A stretch of 64,000 bases of DNA from Orobanche coerulescens. Lineage: Eukaryota > Streptophyta > Magnoliopsida > Lamiales > Orobanchaceae. The position numbers and the translations under genes were made by a program. Below are positions 35,183-46,650 of the stretch, one piece after another. The stretch covers positions 147,047,001-147,111,000 of the forward strand of contig CM065815.1 in assembly GCA_033398695.1 (NCBI GenBank), read 5' to 3'. The notes under the pieces were generated by a model. The model saw only the letters and a program-made list of their open reading frames with translations, did not search any database and was not told where the DNA came from. Each line of letters begins with the position of its first letter. Position 1 is the stretch's first letter.

Positions 35183-35627
35183 ATTGAAAGAATCAAACAA
35201 TAATCATAAGCACATTCGTGACTACCTCTAAGGCAATCACAATTTTTCACACTATGTTAATAGCAACAATGAAACTACAATTTCAAGGAAATAGTTCATC
35301 ACGAATTATCGACACCACTAGTTCTTTACAAAATATCATATCGATATCAAGTCAAAACAAATCCAATCACATAATCAATCCAAAATTTCCCTCGAAGTAT
35401 TAATAAGATAAACTCCGCCACAAATCACTCGGAATATCAAGATCAACAAAAGATCAATTCCGCCATTAACATCTTGCCAGTAGTTAAATCATGGCACATA
35501 AAGAACATACCATATTTGGCTCATTGGGTCAGGCGCTTGCACAGGTCACACATGACGCGAAGATTTCTTGATACTAGGTCAACTCACAACGACTCTTAAA
35601 GAGATATGACTCTCCGATACCATCTGC
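35183..35627 (-). other. 5' leader of element D with primer-binding site
   Basis: Between the 5' LTR and the gag ATG. The primer site is the minus-strand TGGTATCGGAGA at 35611-35622. The same leader is repeated at 27777-28262. Confidence 0.8.
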
Positions 35628-36675
35628 TGTAACACCCCGAATACGACAGCCATAACAGTGCCGTGGACCCTACTCTAGGATCCACCAGGCGGTACCAATA
35701 CACAAATCAAACATAACATTATTGTGATACCGAATCACAATATAATAATCATTACTCCAATTAGGAGCCTTCAAATAGTATGGCTAATAGCCTCAGAATA
35801 CACATGATCCAAATATTAGTATAAACCATATGAAGATGGAATATACCTAAAATAATAATACAATTGACAATAGTTCAAATAAAGCAGAAAATAACATTAC
35901 ACGGTTTAAGCATAACTAGACAACAAAAAACTTGGCCCCCCCGGGCTAGTATCCTTTAAACCCTTCGCTGTCATCGTGCTCTTCCCGTGCCTTGCCTTTG
36001 CCTCGACCTAAAATACAATACAAGTACATCGCCCAAAACCATAGGGTTAGATATACATGGTAATAATTTTAAAGACATTATACATGTATAGGATCTCAAG
36101 GAAATAACCCGATTATTGTACATACCCCTCGGACGTATGAACAACTAGTCGCAAACCGTCGGACATAATAACCAATCATACATAGAATATGAACGATCAA
36201 TCAATATGGCTTAAGACGGACATCACAGTACGCCCGATCTGAAAATGTGTCCGTGCACATGTCTAGCCCCTATACGGAATCCAGAATATATGTGAGACAA
36301 TGTACCTAATTAGCCTCACGAACTACGTCTCGTGTGCACAGTCCAATACGGAAACATCAAAGTATTACCATATGTGCCTCACTAAAAATCCTACAAATAA
36401 CCAATCGGCACATAGATATGATTCCAGATATGTCACGATACAACATGACAATGAAACTCAATAAATTACATATTCCATCAAGAATCGTGAAACTCACTGA
36501 AGTGACAAAATGATCAACGAGACCAACGATACAAAAGTGATGAACTTGGGAATACAGTCCCACAAAGTAATGGTACTATGATCAAGAACAATATCACGGT
36601 ACGAATCACAGATTCATAATTTTATATAGACGAAATGTATAATGTTCATAAGAATTCAATCATCATTATAACCAA

Positions 36676-36689
36676 GAAAGATAACTTGC
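36676..36689 (-). other. Conserved LTR hairpin, D right (decayed)
   Basis: Minus-strand GCAAGTTATCTTTC; one stem base changed. Confidence 0.5.
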
Positions 36690-37849
36690 CTTAATTCCGT
36701 ACATGAAAGATAGTCCTTCTCCAAATGATCGAACGGACGGTATCCTCGACTAAATACTCACTCGAACAAGTAACCTTGAATGAAAAATAATTCATTAAAC
36801 AATACGTTCACACAATATTCATATCAATTCGTAGGAAACGACACCCGAAATCTACCCGAATAATTCATTCTATCTCAATGGACATTCTACCGAATATCGA
36901 TGAATTTCAATACATCTAATTCGTCTTCCAAAATCGGTTTATTATATCAAAATGTCCTTTTAATAGCCTTATTATCACTTTGAACAAGCTTATGCATTAA
37001 ACATCTTCAATTCACCATTAATAATCGGATTAACCAAGTTCTTAAGGTTCTTCAACATCTACTTCATCTATTACACAAGGATTTATCATCAATAATCGCT
37101 GAACTCTCCCTAAGAACATTATCAGCCTATGAATACAGTGCTTAATACATTCTTAAGTCATCGAAGCATCCGATTAACTTGAATATATAAAGGTTAAATT
37201 TATGTTCTTCATAATCCATTATTATCTCCTAAAGAATTTGTTAAGACATGCCAAAAATAGAGCTATAACATTTAGGGTTTCTGAATCATAAGAACATCAT
37301 CCTAATCTTCATCAGTCATCAATTCATTCCCAAGATATTGGTTAAAATCTAACATGATGTTCTAACACATCCTATGTTATCAATCCATCAGTTTTAACTC
37401 AACTATATCGAAACTTATCATCATCATCTCTCAACAATGTTAATCAATACAGCAAGCTGAGTATGATTCTTATAAACATGATTATTATCATTTAAACATC
37501 AAGAACATCTTCATTTTAAACCTTTAATAACTATATTCTTCAATAAGTTTTCAACATCTTAAACACAATCATGTAGTACTTGATCAATTCAACATTATGT
37601 GCAGTATTCCTTATCAATATCATCATTACTATGAAATATAGAGTAGGGTTGTACAACATACCTCAAGAAATGAAGAACAAACCACCACAACTACAAGAAT
37701 GCACTCCAACTTCCAAACAACAAGCTCCAATCCAAGATGCAAGGCTCAAAGGTAAGATGGAAGAGGGTAGTATCGGTCTGGGGAGGCAGAGGAGTGATAT
37801 CTTGAAGAAAATATCAAGGTTGGATCGTGCAAAATGAAAAGACAAGAGC

Positions 37850-38200
37850 TGTCTTTTATTAAAATGCACAACTATTACATACATTATCGCTTAAAGCTAA
37901 CGTACGTTAGTCTCTTTACATACGCTACACATAAGGTGTTACGTACGTAATAAGCCTCCAGAGGCTACTGTCTCAAAACACCTATAACATTACTTACATT
38001 ATATCATGAGCATTACGTACGTAATGTAGGTGAACTTGGCAGTCGCGAAAGGCCTAATTATCCGAATCCTGCATGCCCCCCCATGCCGAAAGTTGAGATC
38101 GAATCAGATTCTCTGCATTACGTACGTAATATATCCTCCATTACGTATGTAAGGCCAAGGTCATAGCGTCCATTAAACTGAACACCTAGTATACGTTAAA
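37850..38200 (-). promoter_or_regulatory. U3 ACGTACGT array, D right LTR
   Basis: TTACGTACGTAA-type motifs, several decayed to ACATACAT or ACTTACAT, with a weak TATA (TTTTAATAAAAG on minus). The GAGGC hairpin at 37961-37974 has one arm mutated. Confidence 0.65.
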
Positions 38201-38399
38201 CACAGAAAACCTGGCCAAAAAATGTAACAATCTACACAACGTCGAGAAATCAATCACAATGCGAATGACAATTATAATTAATTCTATTCTGATGTATCCC
38301 AACATTAATAATTATTAACTAAATGCAACATGATTACAACGATACTCAAATTATCCGAATAATATAACAGTTGATAAGAAATTACTGTCGGATATTACA

Positions 38400-38719
38400 G
38401 CGCTATACTCACCGTAGCATGTGCTACTGCTGCACCTTAGCGCGAGTTATACTACTACATAGCGTGCGCCAATCAACATCCTATCCCAATGCAGTAGATT
38501 CTGCCTCACTTCCGAATCCTCCATTAGTGTGTGCTAGCATGCACTAGTAGCACACGCTATCCATGCACTTAGCGTGCGCTATTCTTGCTGCACAGGCAAT
38601 AGAATCGCACCAAAGCTCATCACAACAACGATCCTGCCAATGGAATGACAAACACGCAATAATCTGAATCGCAACCAAACACATGTCAATTCATGACACA
38701 CGATCATATAGGCACCAAC
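38400..38719 (-). repeat. Element C 3' LTR, segment 2
   Basis: It matches about 52690-53020 of the 5' LTR and carries the displaced part of the AGCGTGCGCTA array (38400-38583). It is bounded by element D on the left and element B on the right. The last 5 bp, CCAAC, are B's target duplication. Confidence 0.88.
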
Positions 38720-38989
38720 TGTAATACCCGGATGTGAATTCATTAATTATCATTCAGTAATTGCCACTCAGAATTTTTTTCACTCAGTAATAATCATTCG
38801 TCATTCGTATTCATTCATTATGTGTTCATCGTTCGGCGTATCTTGGAGTCGTGTATCATTTTTTATTCATCATTCATCTCTGTTCTGGATCGAGACGAGT
38901 ATATTTTCATCATCATCATCACCATGATTGGTAGCCTTGTGCTGGGAGTTCCATTATTGTTTCACCGATTGGACGTGACTTATTATCGT

Positions 38990-39210
38990 GTAAGTCGTGC
39001 AGGTCGTGTGTATGCATGCGTGGCATGGCATATTATTTTTCCCTTGTCGCTTTGGCACTCAACAGGGACGCACGAGCATGACACACGAGCAGGTGCTCGT
39101 GCATGCTGCTCGTGCGTGGCATCCATGGCCGGGTAGTGGCCTGGCGCACGACCAAACACAGGGGCATTTGGTCGTGCGTGTTGGTCGTGCGTCACTGGAG
39201 TATTTAAGGG
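38990..39210 (+). promoter_or_regulatory. U3 CGTGC-motif array and TATA box, LTR B1
   Basis: Repeated GTCGTGCGT, GCTCGTGCATG and complementary GAGCACGAG/GCACGACC motifs, then TATTTAAGGGGG at 39201. CAGACGGGTTTT after the TATA is shared with family A. Confidence 0.6.
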
Positions 39211-39740
39211 GGTCAGACGGGTTTTTCACCTCATTTCACCCCTTTCTCTCCTTCTTCTCGCGGTAATCGGGTGATCTGACTAGGGTTGTGGTTATGATCG
39301 ATTCTACTCCATCTAATCATGTTTTGAGAAGGCTCTACGTGATCGTATCAACATCTAATCCTTCTTCTTCGCTGAATCAAGGTAATTCTCTTGGTTTTCC
39401 TAGAATTGTCCATTTTAGGAGTTTTGGTTATGATTTCATTTTTCGTCCAATTTTAATGGATCAATTGAGGTTATTAGATGTTGTTAGACATGTTCTATGG
39501 ATTATATATCCATATCTTCGATTCGTTCAATCCGACTGATGATTCTTAGGTTCTTGAGGAACATTGAACATTTAGTGTTCAATGAAATGTCTCAAAGAGT
39601 TTCCTTCGATCATTGTGTTGTTGTCGATTGATATTGTGTTATTGAATGAATTGTATTTCATTCAAGGTTGGTCGAGTGCTTGTGTTTATCGGAGGGCGCC
39701 GTTCGTTGTTCGTGGAAGGAATTCATCACCTTCGGTTGAG

Positions 39741-39757
39741 GCAAGTTTTATACTTGT
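39741..39757 (+). other. Conserved LTR hairpin, B1
   Basis: GAG then GCAAGTTTTATACTTGT, a 5-6 bp stem. Confidence 0.6.
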
Positions 39758-40115
39758 ACTAGTCAATGAGATTAATATTATCATATATGCGTATGAATGT
39801 GTTGTAACATTCCGAGACTTAGTCTCTTCATGAATTCATTGATATTAGGGGATCGTTCGATACGATACTCTTCGGAAATTATGCCAAATGTTTATTATCA
39901 GTCATTAATGGCCGGTTTAAGGCATTGGGATACTCGTTGTTAATGTTATTGTCGATCGCCGGTTCGCGGTATCGATGTATTGATTGGTGTTAATATTGAT
40001 GTTGATCTAAGACGTCGTTGTAATCATTGTTATTAATGTTGGAGTTTTGTCCTTGATGTTGTTTTGGCCGATTGAAGGCATTCTCATCTTCGTCGTCGGT
40101 AACCAATTAAAGGTG

Positions 40116-40590
40116 CCGATGCATTCATTGTATCATTGTTATCGATTGGCCATTCTAAGGCAATCGAGTTGCTCAATCATTCAATATATCATTGTTATCG
40201 ATTGGCTGTTCTTAGGCAATCGAGGTACTCAATCATTCATTGTATCATTGTTATCGATTGGCCGTCCTAAGGCAATCGAGGTACTCAATCATTCATTGTA
40301 CCATTGTTATCGATTGGCCGTTCTAAGGAAATCGAGGTGCTCAATCATTCATTGTATCATTGTTATCGATTGGCCGTTCCAAGGCAATCGAGGTACTCAA
40401 TCATTCGTTGTATCATTGTTATCGATTGGCCATTATAAGGAAATCGAGGTATTGAATCATCCGCTGCATCGTTGTTATCGATTGGCCGTTCCAAGACAAT
40501 TGAGGTATTGAATTGGGATTATCATGGATAGTTCCCATCCATTGTACATTTTTATCGATTGACCATTCTAAGGTAATCGAGGTATTGAAT
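40116..40590 (+). repeat. 58-bp minisatellite, LTR B1
   Basis: About eight copies of a 58-bp unit containing TTGTTATCGATTGGCCGTTC and AAGGCAATCGAGGTACTCAA. The long open frame at 40047-40511 is a product of this repeat. Confidence 0.9.
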
Positions 40591-40744
40591 TGGGACCGCC
40601 GAGGACGGTGCCCATCCATGAGTCATTGTTGTCGTGTTGGCCGACACAAGGCAGCACCCTATCATTCTTGTGAATTCGGTCATCTTTGGATCGTTGACGT
40701 TTTTGATTAATTGTGTTTTGGAGGCTAGTCTCGGCTAGTGCTCG

Positions 40745-41100
40745 ATGGGGTAATTTTGGGGATTTTCAAACGTTCGCGGTTGACTTCCCAACACCTACAG
40801 TCACTAGGTCAACGGTCACTGGGTGATTTCATTATAAGTAAGTTCGGGGAGTTTGAAACCTTCGCGGTTGACTTCCCAACACCTACAGTCAGTAGGTCAA
40901 CGACCATTGGATGGTTTCATTATGGGTATGTTTGGGGAGTTTGAAACCTTCGCGGTTGACTTCCCAACACCTACAGTCAGTAGGTCAATGACCATTGGAT
41001 GGTTTCATTATGGGGTAAGTTTGGTGGGGCCTGAACCTTCGCGGTTGTTTCCCCCAACACCTACAGCTCTGTAGGCCAACGGCCATTAGATGGTTTCATT
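40745..41100 (+). repeat. 88-bp tandem repeat, LTR B1
   Basis: Four copies of an 88-bp unit containing CGCGGTTGACTTCCCAACAC and GTAGGTCAACGACCATTGG; the last copy is diverged. Confidence 0.88.
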
Positions 41101-41151
41101 TTGATACGGCTTCGTGTCGTGGCTTCGACCATCATTGTTACAGCTTCGGGC

Positions 41152-41335
41152 TGGTTTGGTTCATCTTCATGTAATTCATTGTGATTCATATTTAATTCAA
41201 TTATGGTTTGGTTCATCTTCATGTAATTCATTGTGATTCACATTTAATTCAATTCTGGTTTGGTTCATCTTCATGTGATTCATTGTGATTCATATTTAAT
41301 TCAATTCTTGTTTGGTTCATCTTCATGTAACTCAT
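41152..41335 (+). repeat. 52-bp tandem repeat, LTR B1
   Basis: About 3.5 copies of a 52-bp unit containing TTTGGTTCATCTTCATGTAA and TTCATATTTAATTCAATT. Confidence 0.85.
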
Positions 41336-42159
41336 TGTGATACGGCTTCGTGTCGTGGCTTCGGCCCTCATTGTTACAGCTTCGGGCTGTTTTGGTTTCA
41401 GGTGTTTGTGTTGATTGACAGCTTCGGCTGTGTTACTTTCAGGCCTTTTTGATGTCTTGGTAATTTCATTGGAGCCTTCGGGCATTGTGATTCACATTTT
41501 AGTTCAGTTCAGGTGTTGTTCATGTTCATGCAATTCATTGTGGTGCTTTATAAGTTATAATTCGCCGTTGAGCACTTATGTTCTAACCTGTTGAGCAGGT
41601 ATTATTCATGTGACGTGGGCATAGTGTTTCACGAATGCTCGGTTCTTACCTTGGTTTGTGAGCATTTCGTATTATTATTATCATTGTACCGTTTCATTCT
41701 GCCTTTGGATGCATATCATGCTATACATGTATTTGATGTTTATTATCTGGATGACTGACCCCGTGGGGGCGGAACAAGTTTTCATGTTTTAGTTGCTTGC
41801 GAGGAGAGAGTTGAGACAAAGGGGCATGATGATGGCGACGAGGCATTCGAGCGATACTAGTCCGAGTTGTCCATGTTGGTCAGTCAGTTGGAGTGTTCTC
41901 CAGTTTGTGAGTTATTGTCATTATATATTACCCGAGCAAGGCTCGTGGGTGTGGTTGTATTTTCATTTTTGGCCATGTAGGCCCATCATTGTCATTAAAA
42001 TTCCTCATCGGAATATTGTGTCGGATATCATGGTAGGGACTATGATTTTCCCTGGTTGGTTAATTTAATGTATTGTAGTCATGTTCGCCTGGTGGATATC
42101 CTGGCGTAGGGTCCACGGCACTGTAATAACCCAATAGGATTTGGGGGTGTTACAGAAGA

Positions 42160-42171
42160 TGGTATCAGAGA
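42160..42171 (+). other. Primer-binding site, element B
   Basis: TGGTATCAGAGA, matching the initiator-Met tRNA 3' end except for the last base, 5 nt after the LTR. Confidence 0.85.
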
Positions 42172-42571
42172 TTTAGGTTGTGAGATACCCTGATATGTGA
42201 GTTATGTGGCTCTACCGACGCGGTAGTAGTGGGACTGTCAGGTTATGATAATCTGGACAGTCGGGTTTTGTGAGTCGTAATATCTGTACGACTGCATGAG
42301 TCATTCATTCATCGAGTCGTCGTCAGTGAAGACTAGTATCGCAAGATCTCGAAGCTTCGTATGACCTGTGTAAGGACTCGATTCTTTTTATGTTAATACA
42401 TTCATCATGTCATTAATTATGCGTGCTTTGTTGAAACCTATATGTGATATTAGTGTTACGATTGATTCATGATTAATTGTGTTGGAGCACGTTTGACCGT
42501 GCGAGCAATAAGGATCAACTCATTCATCAGTCAACAATCCTAAATCATCATTTTTGATCTTGTCGATAATA

Positions 42572-42757
42572 TTAATTCATTCATCACTCAGTCAATCTCA
42601 TTGTTCAGTTAATTCATTCATCACTCAATCAATCTCATTGTTCAGTTAATTCATTCATCACTCAGTCAATCTCATCACTCAGTTAATTCATTCATCACTC
42701 AGTCAATCTCATTGCTCAGTTAATTCATTAATCATCCAGTCCATCTCATGGTTCAGT
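42572..42757 (+). repeat. 37-bp tandem repeat in B leader
   Basis: About five copies of a 37-bp unit containing TTCATCACTCAGTCAATCTC, between the primer site and the gag remnant. Confidence 0.85.
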
Positions 42758-43109
42758 TGTTGATCTTGTGGATCGAATTTTCAACCTTGTTAACTTGTTC
42801 AAGGTAATCATTTCAGGAATTTCATCAGATAATCATGTTACCTCATTTGATCTTTCATGCAATCTTATCATATTCCGACATCATATGGACGATCATTTTT
42901 ACTGCATTATTAATGCATCTATTATGTTAGAGCATGTATGCTCATTATCATCATTCCGTAATGTAATCATAATGCGATCCTTATACGGGATCTGTAATTA
43001 TCATGTGACTTTCCTGCCTCGGTATGGAAAGAGCTGTCAGAGGGACATCGGACTCCGACGTCCAAGAGATCGTTTTCTAGTCGTCTTCATGCTCGGAGAG
43101 CATTTTTCT

Positions 43110-43349
43110 TCTAAGACGACGAGTTCGACTGTTGTTCGCTTTAATTGTGATTCATCAGGGCACGTGAGTACTTGGTGTACGGTGCCAGCTATTGTCTGTT
43201 TTCTGTGTGGGAACCCAGGACACCTACAGAAATACTGCAAGAGTTCTAGTGCCGGTAGATCTCGAGAGGGCTCACAAGCCTCGAGAGATTTTGTCACTCC
43301 AGCCCGCATCATCCTAGGAGTCCTGTCAGGCTTCGAGAGCCAGAGGTAA
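43110..43349 (+). pseudogene. Gag zinc-knuckle remnant of element B
   Basis: The open frame to 43349 contains a degenerate first knuckle (FNCDSSGHVSTWC, first Cys lost) and an intact CX2CX4HX4C second knuckle, CFLCGNPGHLQKYC, at 43197-43238, followed by a Ser/Arg-rich tail. This is the nucleocapsid part of a gypsy gag. The upstream part of the frame from 42768 shows no capsid similarity that I recognise. No protease follows. It is probably a leftover of the autonomous ancestor; whether it is still translated cannot be told. Confidence 0.7.
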
Positions 43350-43954
43350 GAACATTCATCACCGGTTTTGAACAATTTAATTCTTGCTCGGTAATAGGAT
43401 AATCATTCATTTCATCATTGTTCATTCATTCGTATAATTCATTCATCATATGTCAATCACGTTGAGACTTATAATTATCAAACTAATCATTCACTTCACG
43501 GGGAACGCCGGTTCCAATTATTTCATTTGAGTTATCACTCATTACATTATCATTTCACCCCGGTGAGTCATTCTTGATCCTTGTTGGATTTCGATTCATT
43601 ATCATTCATTGCGATCGTTCCTGTTCTTATGACCTTTCGGGATCATATTTAGCGGTGAGTTCAGATTTGGGTATTCCTTGAATCGATGAGGTCGAGGGGA
43701 TCGACGATCTGGAGGATATCGATGTTGGGCACATTTGAGATATAGCATTGGCTAGTATTTTTCCACATTGGTACTGTACCCGAGATTTCGTGACAATTTG
43801 GGTAATTGTTCATTGTGATTCGAGATGTCTAGTCATGAGGACTTGGGCGTGCGATTGGTTTGGTTCCGAGGACTATTTGTGAATTGTTGTTTTCAGATCA
43901 TGATGGATAGTTCATTCTCCGAACCGTTTACCCTTAGTTTCGGGGACGAAACTC

Positions 43955-43971
43955 TTTTTAAGGGGGGAGTA
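43955..43971 (+). other. Polypurine tract, element B
   Basis: AAGGGGGGAGTA directly before the 3' LTR start, preceded by TTTCGGGGACGAAAC. Confidence 0.88.
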
Positions 43972-44239
43972 TGTAATACCCGGATGTGAATTCATTAATT
44001 AACATTCAGTAATTGCCACTCAGAATTTTTTTTCACTCAGTAATAATCATTCGTCATTCGTATTCATTCATTTTGTGTTCATCATTCAGCATATCTTGGA
44101 GTCGTGTATCAGTTTTTATTCATCATTCATCTCTGTTCAGGATCGAGACGAGAATATTTTCATCATCATCATGATTGGTAGCCTTGTGTTGGGAGTTCCA
44201 TTATTGTTTCATCGATTGGACGTGACTTATTATCGTGTA

Positions 44240-44520
44240 AGTCGTGCAGGTCGTGTGTATGCATGCGTGGCATGGCATATTATTTTTCCTTTGTCGCTTT
44301 GGCACTCAACAGGGATGCACGAGCATGACACATGAGCAGGTGCTCGTACATGTTGTTCGTGCGTGGCATCAGAGTTGCATAGTGCACTTTGGCGATCATC
44401 AGGGACACACGAGCAGGTGCTCGATCGTGGTGCTCGTGCATGAGATTAGTGTCCGGGCAGTGGCCTGGCGCACGACCAAACACACGGACATTTGGTCGTG
44501 CGTCACTGGAGTATTTAAGG
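44240..44520 (+). promoter_or_regulatory. U3 CGTGC-motif array and TATA box, LTR B2
   Basis: Same motif set as B1 with an insertion of further GAGCAGGTGCTCG-type palindromic copies, then TATTTAAG at 44512. Confidence 0.6.
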
Positions 44521-45045
44521 GGGTCAGACGGGTTTTTCACCTCATTTCACCCCTTTCTCTCCTTCTTCTCGCGGTAGTCGAGCGATCCGACTAGGGTTAT
44601 GATCGATTCTACTCCATCCAATCATGTTTTGAGAAGGCTCTAGGTGATCGTATCAACATCTAATCTTTCTTCTTCGCCGAATCAAGGTAATTCTCTTCGT
44701 TTTCCTAGAATTGTCCATTTTGGGAGTTTCGGTTTTGATTTCATTTTCCGTCCGATTTTAATGGATCGATTGAGGTTATTAGATGTTGTTAGACATGTTC
44801 TATGGATTATATATCCATATCTTCGATTCGTTCAACCCGAATGATGATTCTTAGGTTCTTGAAGAACTTTGAACATTTAGTGTTCGATGAAATGTCTCAA
44901 AGAGTTTCCTTCAATCGTTGTGTTGTTGTCGATTGATATTGTGTTATTAAATGAATTGTATTTCATTCAAGGTTGTTCGAGCGCTTGTGTTTATCGGAGG
45001 GCGTTGTTCGTTGTTCGTGGAAGGAATTCATCACCTTCGGTTGGG

Positions 45046-45062
45046 GCAAGTTTTATACTTGT
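45046..45062 (+). other. Conserved LTR hairpin, B2
   Basis: GCAAGTTTTATACTTGT, identical to B1; the preceding GAG is GGG here. Confidence 0.6.
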
Positions 45063-45442
45063 ACTAGTCAATGAGATTAATGTTATCATATATGCGTATG
45101 AATATGTTGCATCATTCCGAGACTTAGTCTCTTCATGAATTCATTGATATTAGGGGATCGTTCAATACGATACTCTTCGGCAATTATGCCAAATGTTTAT
45201 TATCATTCATTAATGGTCGGTTCAAGGCATTGGGATACTCATTGTTAATGTTATTGTCGATTGCCGGTTCGCGGTATCAATGTATCGATTGTTGTTGTTA
45301 ATATTGATGTCGATCTAAGACATCGTTGTAATCATTGTTATTAATGTTGGAGTTTTGTCCTTGATGTTGTTTTGGCCGATTGAAGGCATTGACGTATTCA
45401 TTTCTCATCTTCGTCGCCGGTAACCGATTAAAGGTGCCAAGG

Positions 45443-45920
45443 CATTCATTGTATCATTGTTATCGATTGGTCGTTCTAAGGCAATCGAGGTGCTCAATCA
45501 TTCATTGTATCATTGTTATAGATTGACCGTTCCAAGGCAATCGAGGTACTCAATCATTCATTGTATCATTGTTATCGATTGGCCGTTCTAAGGCAATCGA
45601 GGTACTCAATTATTCATTGTACCATTGTTATCGATTGGCCGTTCTAAGGTAATCGAGGTGCTCAATCATTCATTGTATCATTGTTATCGATTGTCCGTTC
45701 TAAGGCAATCGAGGTACTCAATCATTCGTTGTATCATTGTTATCGATTGGCCGTTCTAAGGCAATCGAGGTATTGAATCATCCGCTGCATCATTGTTATC
45801 GATTGGCCGTTCCAAGGCAATCTAGGTACTGAATTGGGATTATCACGGATAGTTCCCATCCGTTGTATCATTTTTATCGATTGGCTATTCTAAGGTAATC
45901 GAGGTATTAAATTGGGACCG
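45443..45920 (+). repeat. 58-bp minisatellite, LTR B2
   Basis: Same unit as 40116-40590, about eight copies. Confidence 0.9.
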
Positions 45921-46065
45921 CCGAGGACGGTTCCCATCCGTGAGTCATTGTTGCCGTGTTGGCCGACTCAAGGCAGCACTCTATCATTCTTGTGAATTCA
46001 GTAATCTTTGGATCGTTGCCGTTTATGATTAATTGTGTTTCGGAGGCTAGTCTCGGCTAGTGCTC

Positions 46066-46420
46066 GATGGGTAAGTTTGGGGAGTTTGAAACCTTCGCGG
46101 TTGACTTCCCAACACCTACAGTCAATAGGTCAACGGTCACTGGGTGATTTATTATGGGTAAGTTTGGGGAGTTGAAACCATCACGGTTGACTTCCCAACA
46201 CCTACAATCAGTAGGTCAACGACCATTGAATGGTTTCATTATGGGTAAGTTTGGGGAGTTTGAAACCTTCGCTGTTGACTTCCCAACACCTACAGTCAGT
46301 AGGTCAACGACCATTGGATGGTTTCATTATGGGGTAAGTTTGGTGGGGGCTGAACCTTCGCGGTTGTTTCCCCCAACACCTACAGCTCAGTAGATTAACG
46401 GCCATTGGATGGTTTCATTT
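46066..46420 (+). repeat. 88-bp tandem repeat, LTR B2
   Basis: Same unit as 40745-41100, four copies. Confidence 0.88.
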
Positions 46421-46469
46421 TGATACGGCTTCGTGCCGTGGCTTCGGCCTTCATTGTTACAGCTTCGGG

Positions 46470-46650
46470 CTGGTTTGGTTCATCTTCATGTAATTCATTG
46501 TGATTCATATTTAATTCAATTCTGGTTTGGTACATCTTCATGTAATTTATTGTGATTCATATTTAATCCAATTATGGTTTGGTTTATCTTCCTGTAATTC
46601 ATATTTAATTCAATTCTGGTTTGGTTCATCTTCATATAACTCATTGTGAT
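46470..46650 (+). repeat. 52-bp tandem repeat, LTR B2
   Basis: Same unit as 41152-41335, with one shortened copy. Confidence 0.8.

Larger units (their letters stand above)
25016..38399 (-). mobile_element. Element D: Ty3/gypsy chromovirus-like, three LTRs, degraded gag-pol
   Basis: A 13,384-bp minus-strand insertion in the C 3' LTR. Read 5' to 3' on the minus strand: LTR (38399-35628), primer site and leader (35627-35183), gag-pol pseudogene (35182-30998), PPT (30965-30985), second LTR (30964-28263), leader plus the first codons of gag (28262-27777), and third LTR (27776-25016). Flanks GTGCT (25011-25015) and GCGCT (38400-38404) form a duplication differing by one C/T. The second unit lost nearly all of its interior. 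Polymerase domains match Ty3/gypsy of the Tekay/Del type (chromodomain-like tail). Confidence 0.9.
35628..38399 (-). repeat. Element D LTR, right copy (5' LTR)
   Basis: 2,772 bp, plus-strand TGTAACACCCCGAATACGAC to TCGGATATTACA. The hairpin is decayed (36676-36689, one arm GAAAG). Donor-like site about 37651-37665; TATA region about 37850-37862, weakened to TTTTAATAAA on the minus strand; motif array 37875-38200. Confidence 0.9.
38720..42154 (+). repeat. Element B 5' LTR
   Basis: Order of parts: ATTCATT-rich start, CGTGC-motif array (38990-39197), TATTTAAG (39201), donor-like CAAG/GTAATT (GT at 39382), hairpin (39741-39757), 58-bp repeats, 88-bp repeats, 52-bp repeats, the TGACCCCGTGGGG block (41755-41770) and the conserved LTR 3' end. 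Confidence 0.92.
42155..43971 (+). mobile_element. Element B internal region
   Basis: 1,817 bp. TGGTATCAGAGA primer site at 42160-42171; 37-bp repeats at 42572-42757; gag zinc-knuckle remnant; then about 560 bp of non-coding DNA to the PPT. No RT or integrase similarity. Confidence 0.85.

Noticed and set aside
38822..39266. Overlapping plus-strand frames of 83-104 codons in LTR B1 (and 44075-44594 in B2)
   Set aside because: They follow the CGTGC motif array and TATA box; frames differ between the two LTRs and contain no domain.
40047..40511. 154-codon frame in LTR B1 with repetitive protein
   Set aside because: The product is a translation of the 58-bp minisatellite, whose unit length is not a multiple of three; no equally long frame appears in LTR B2.
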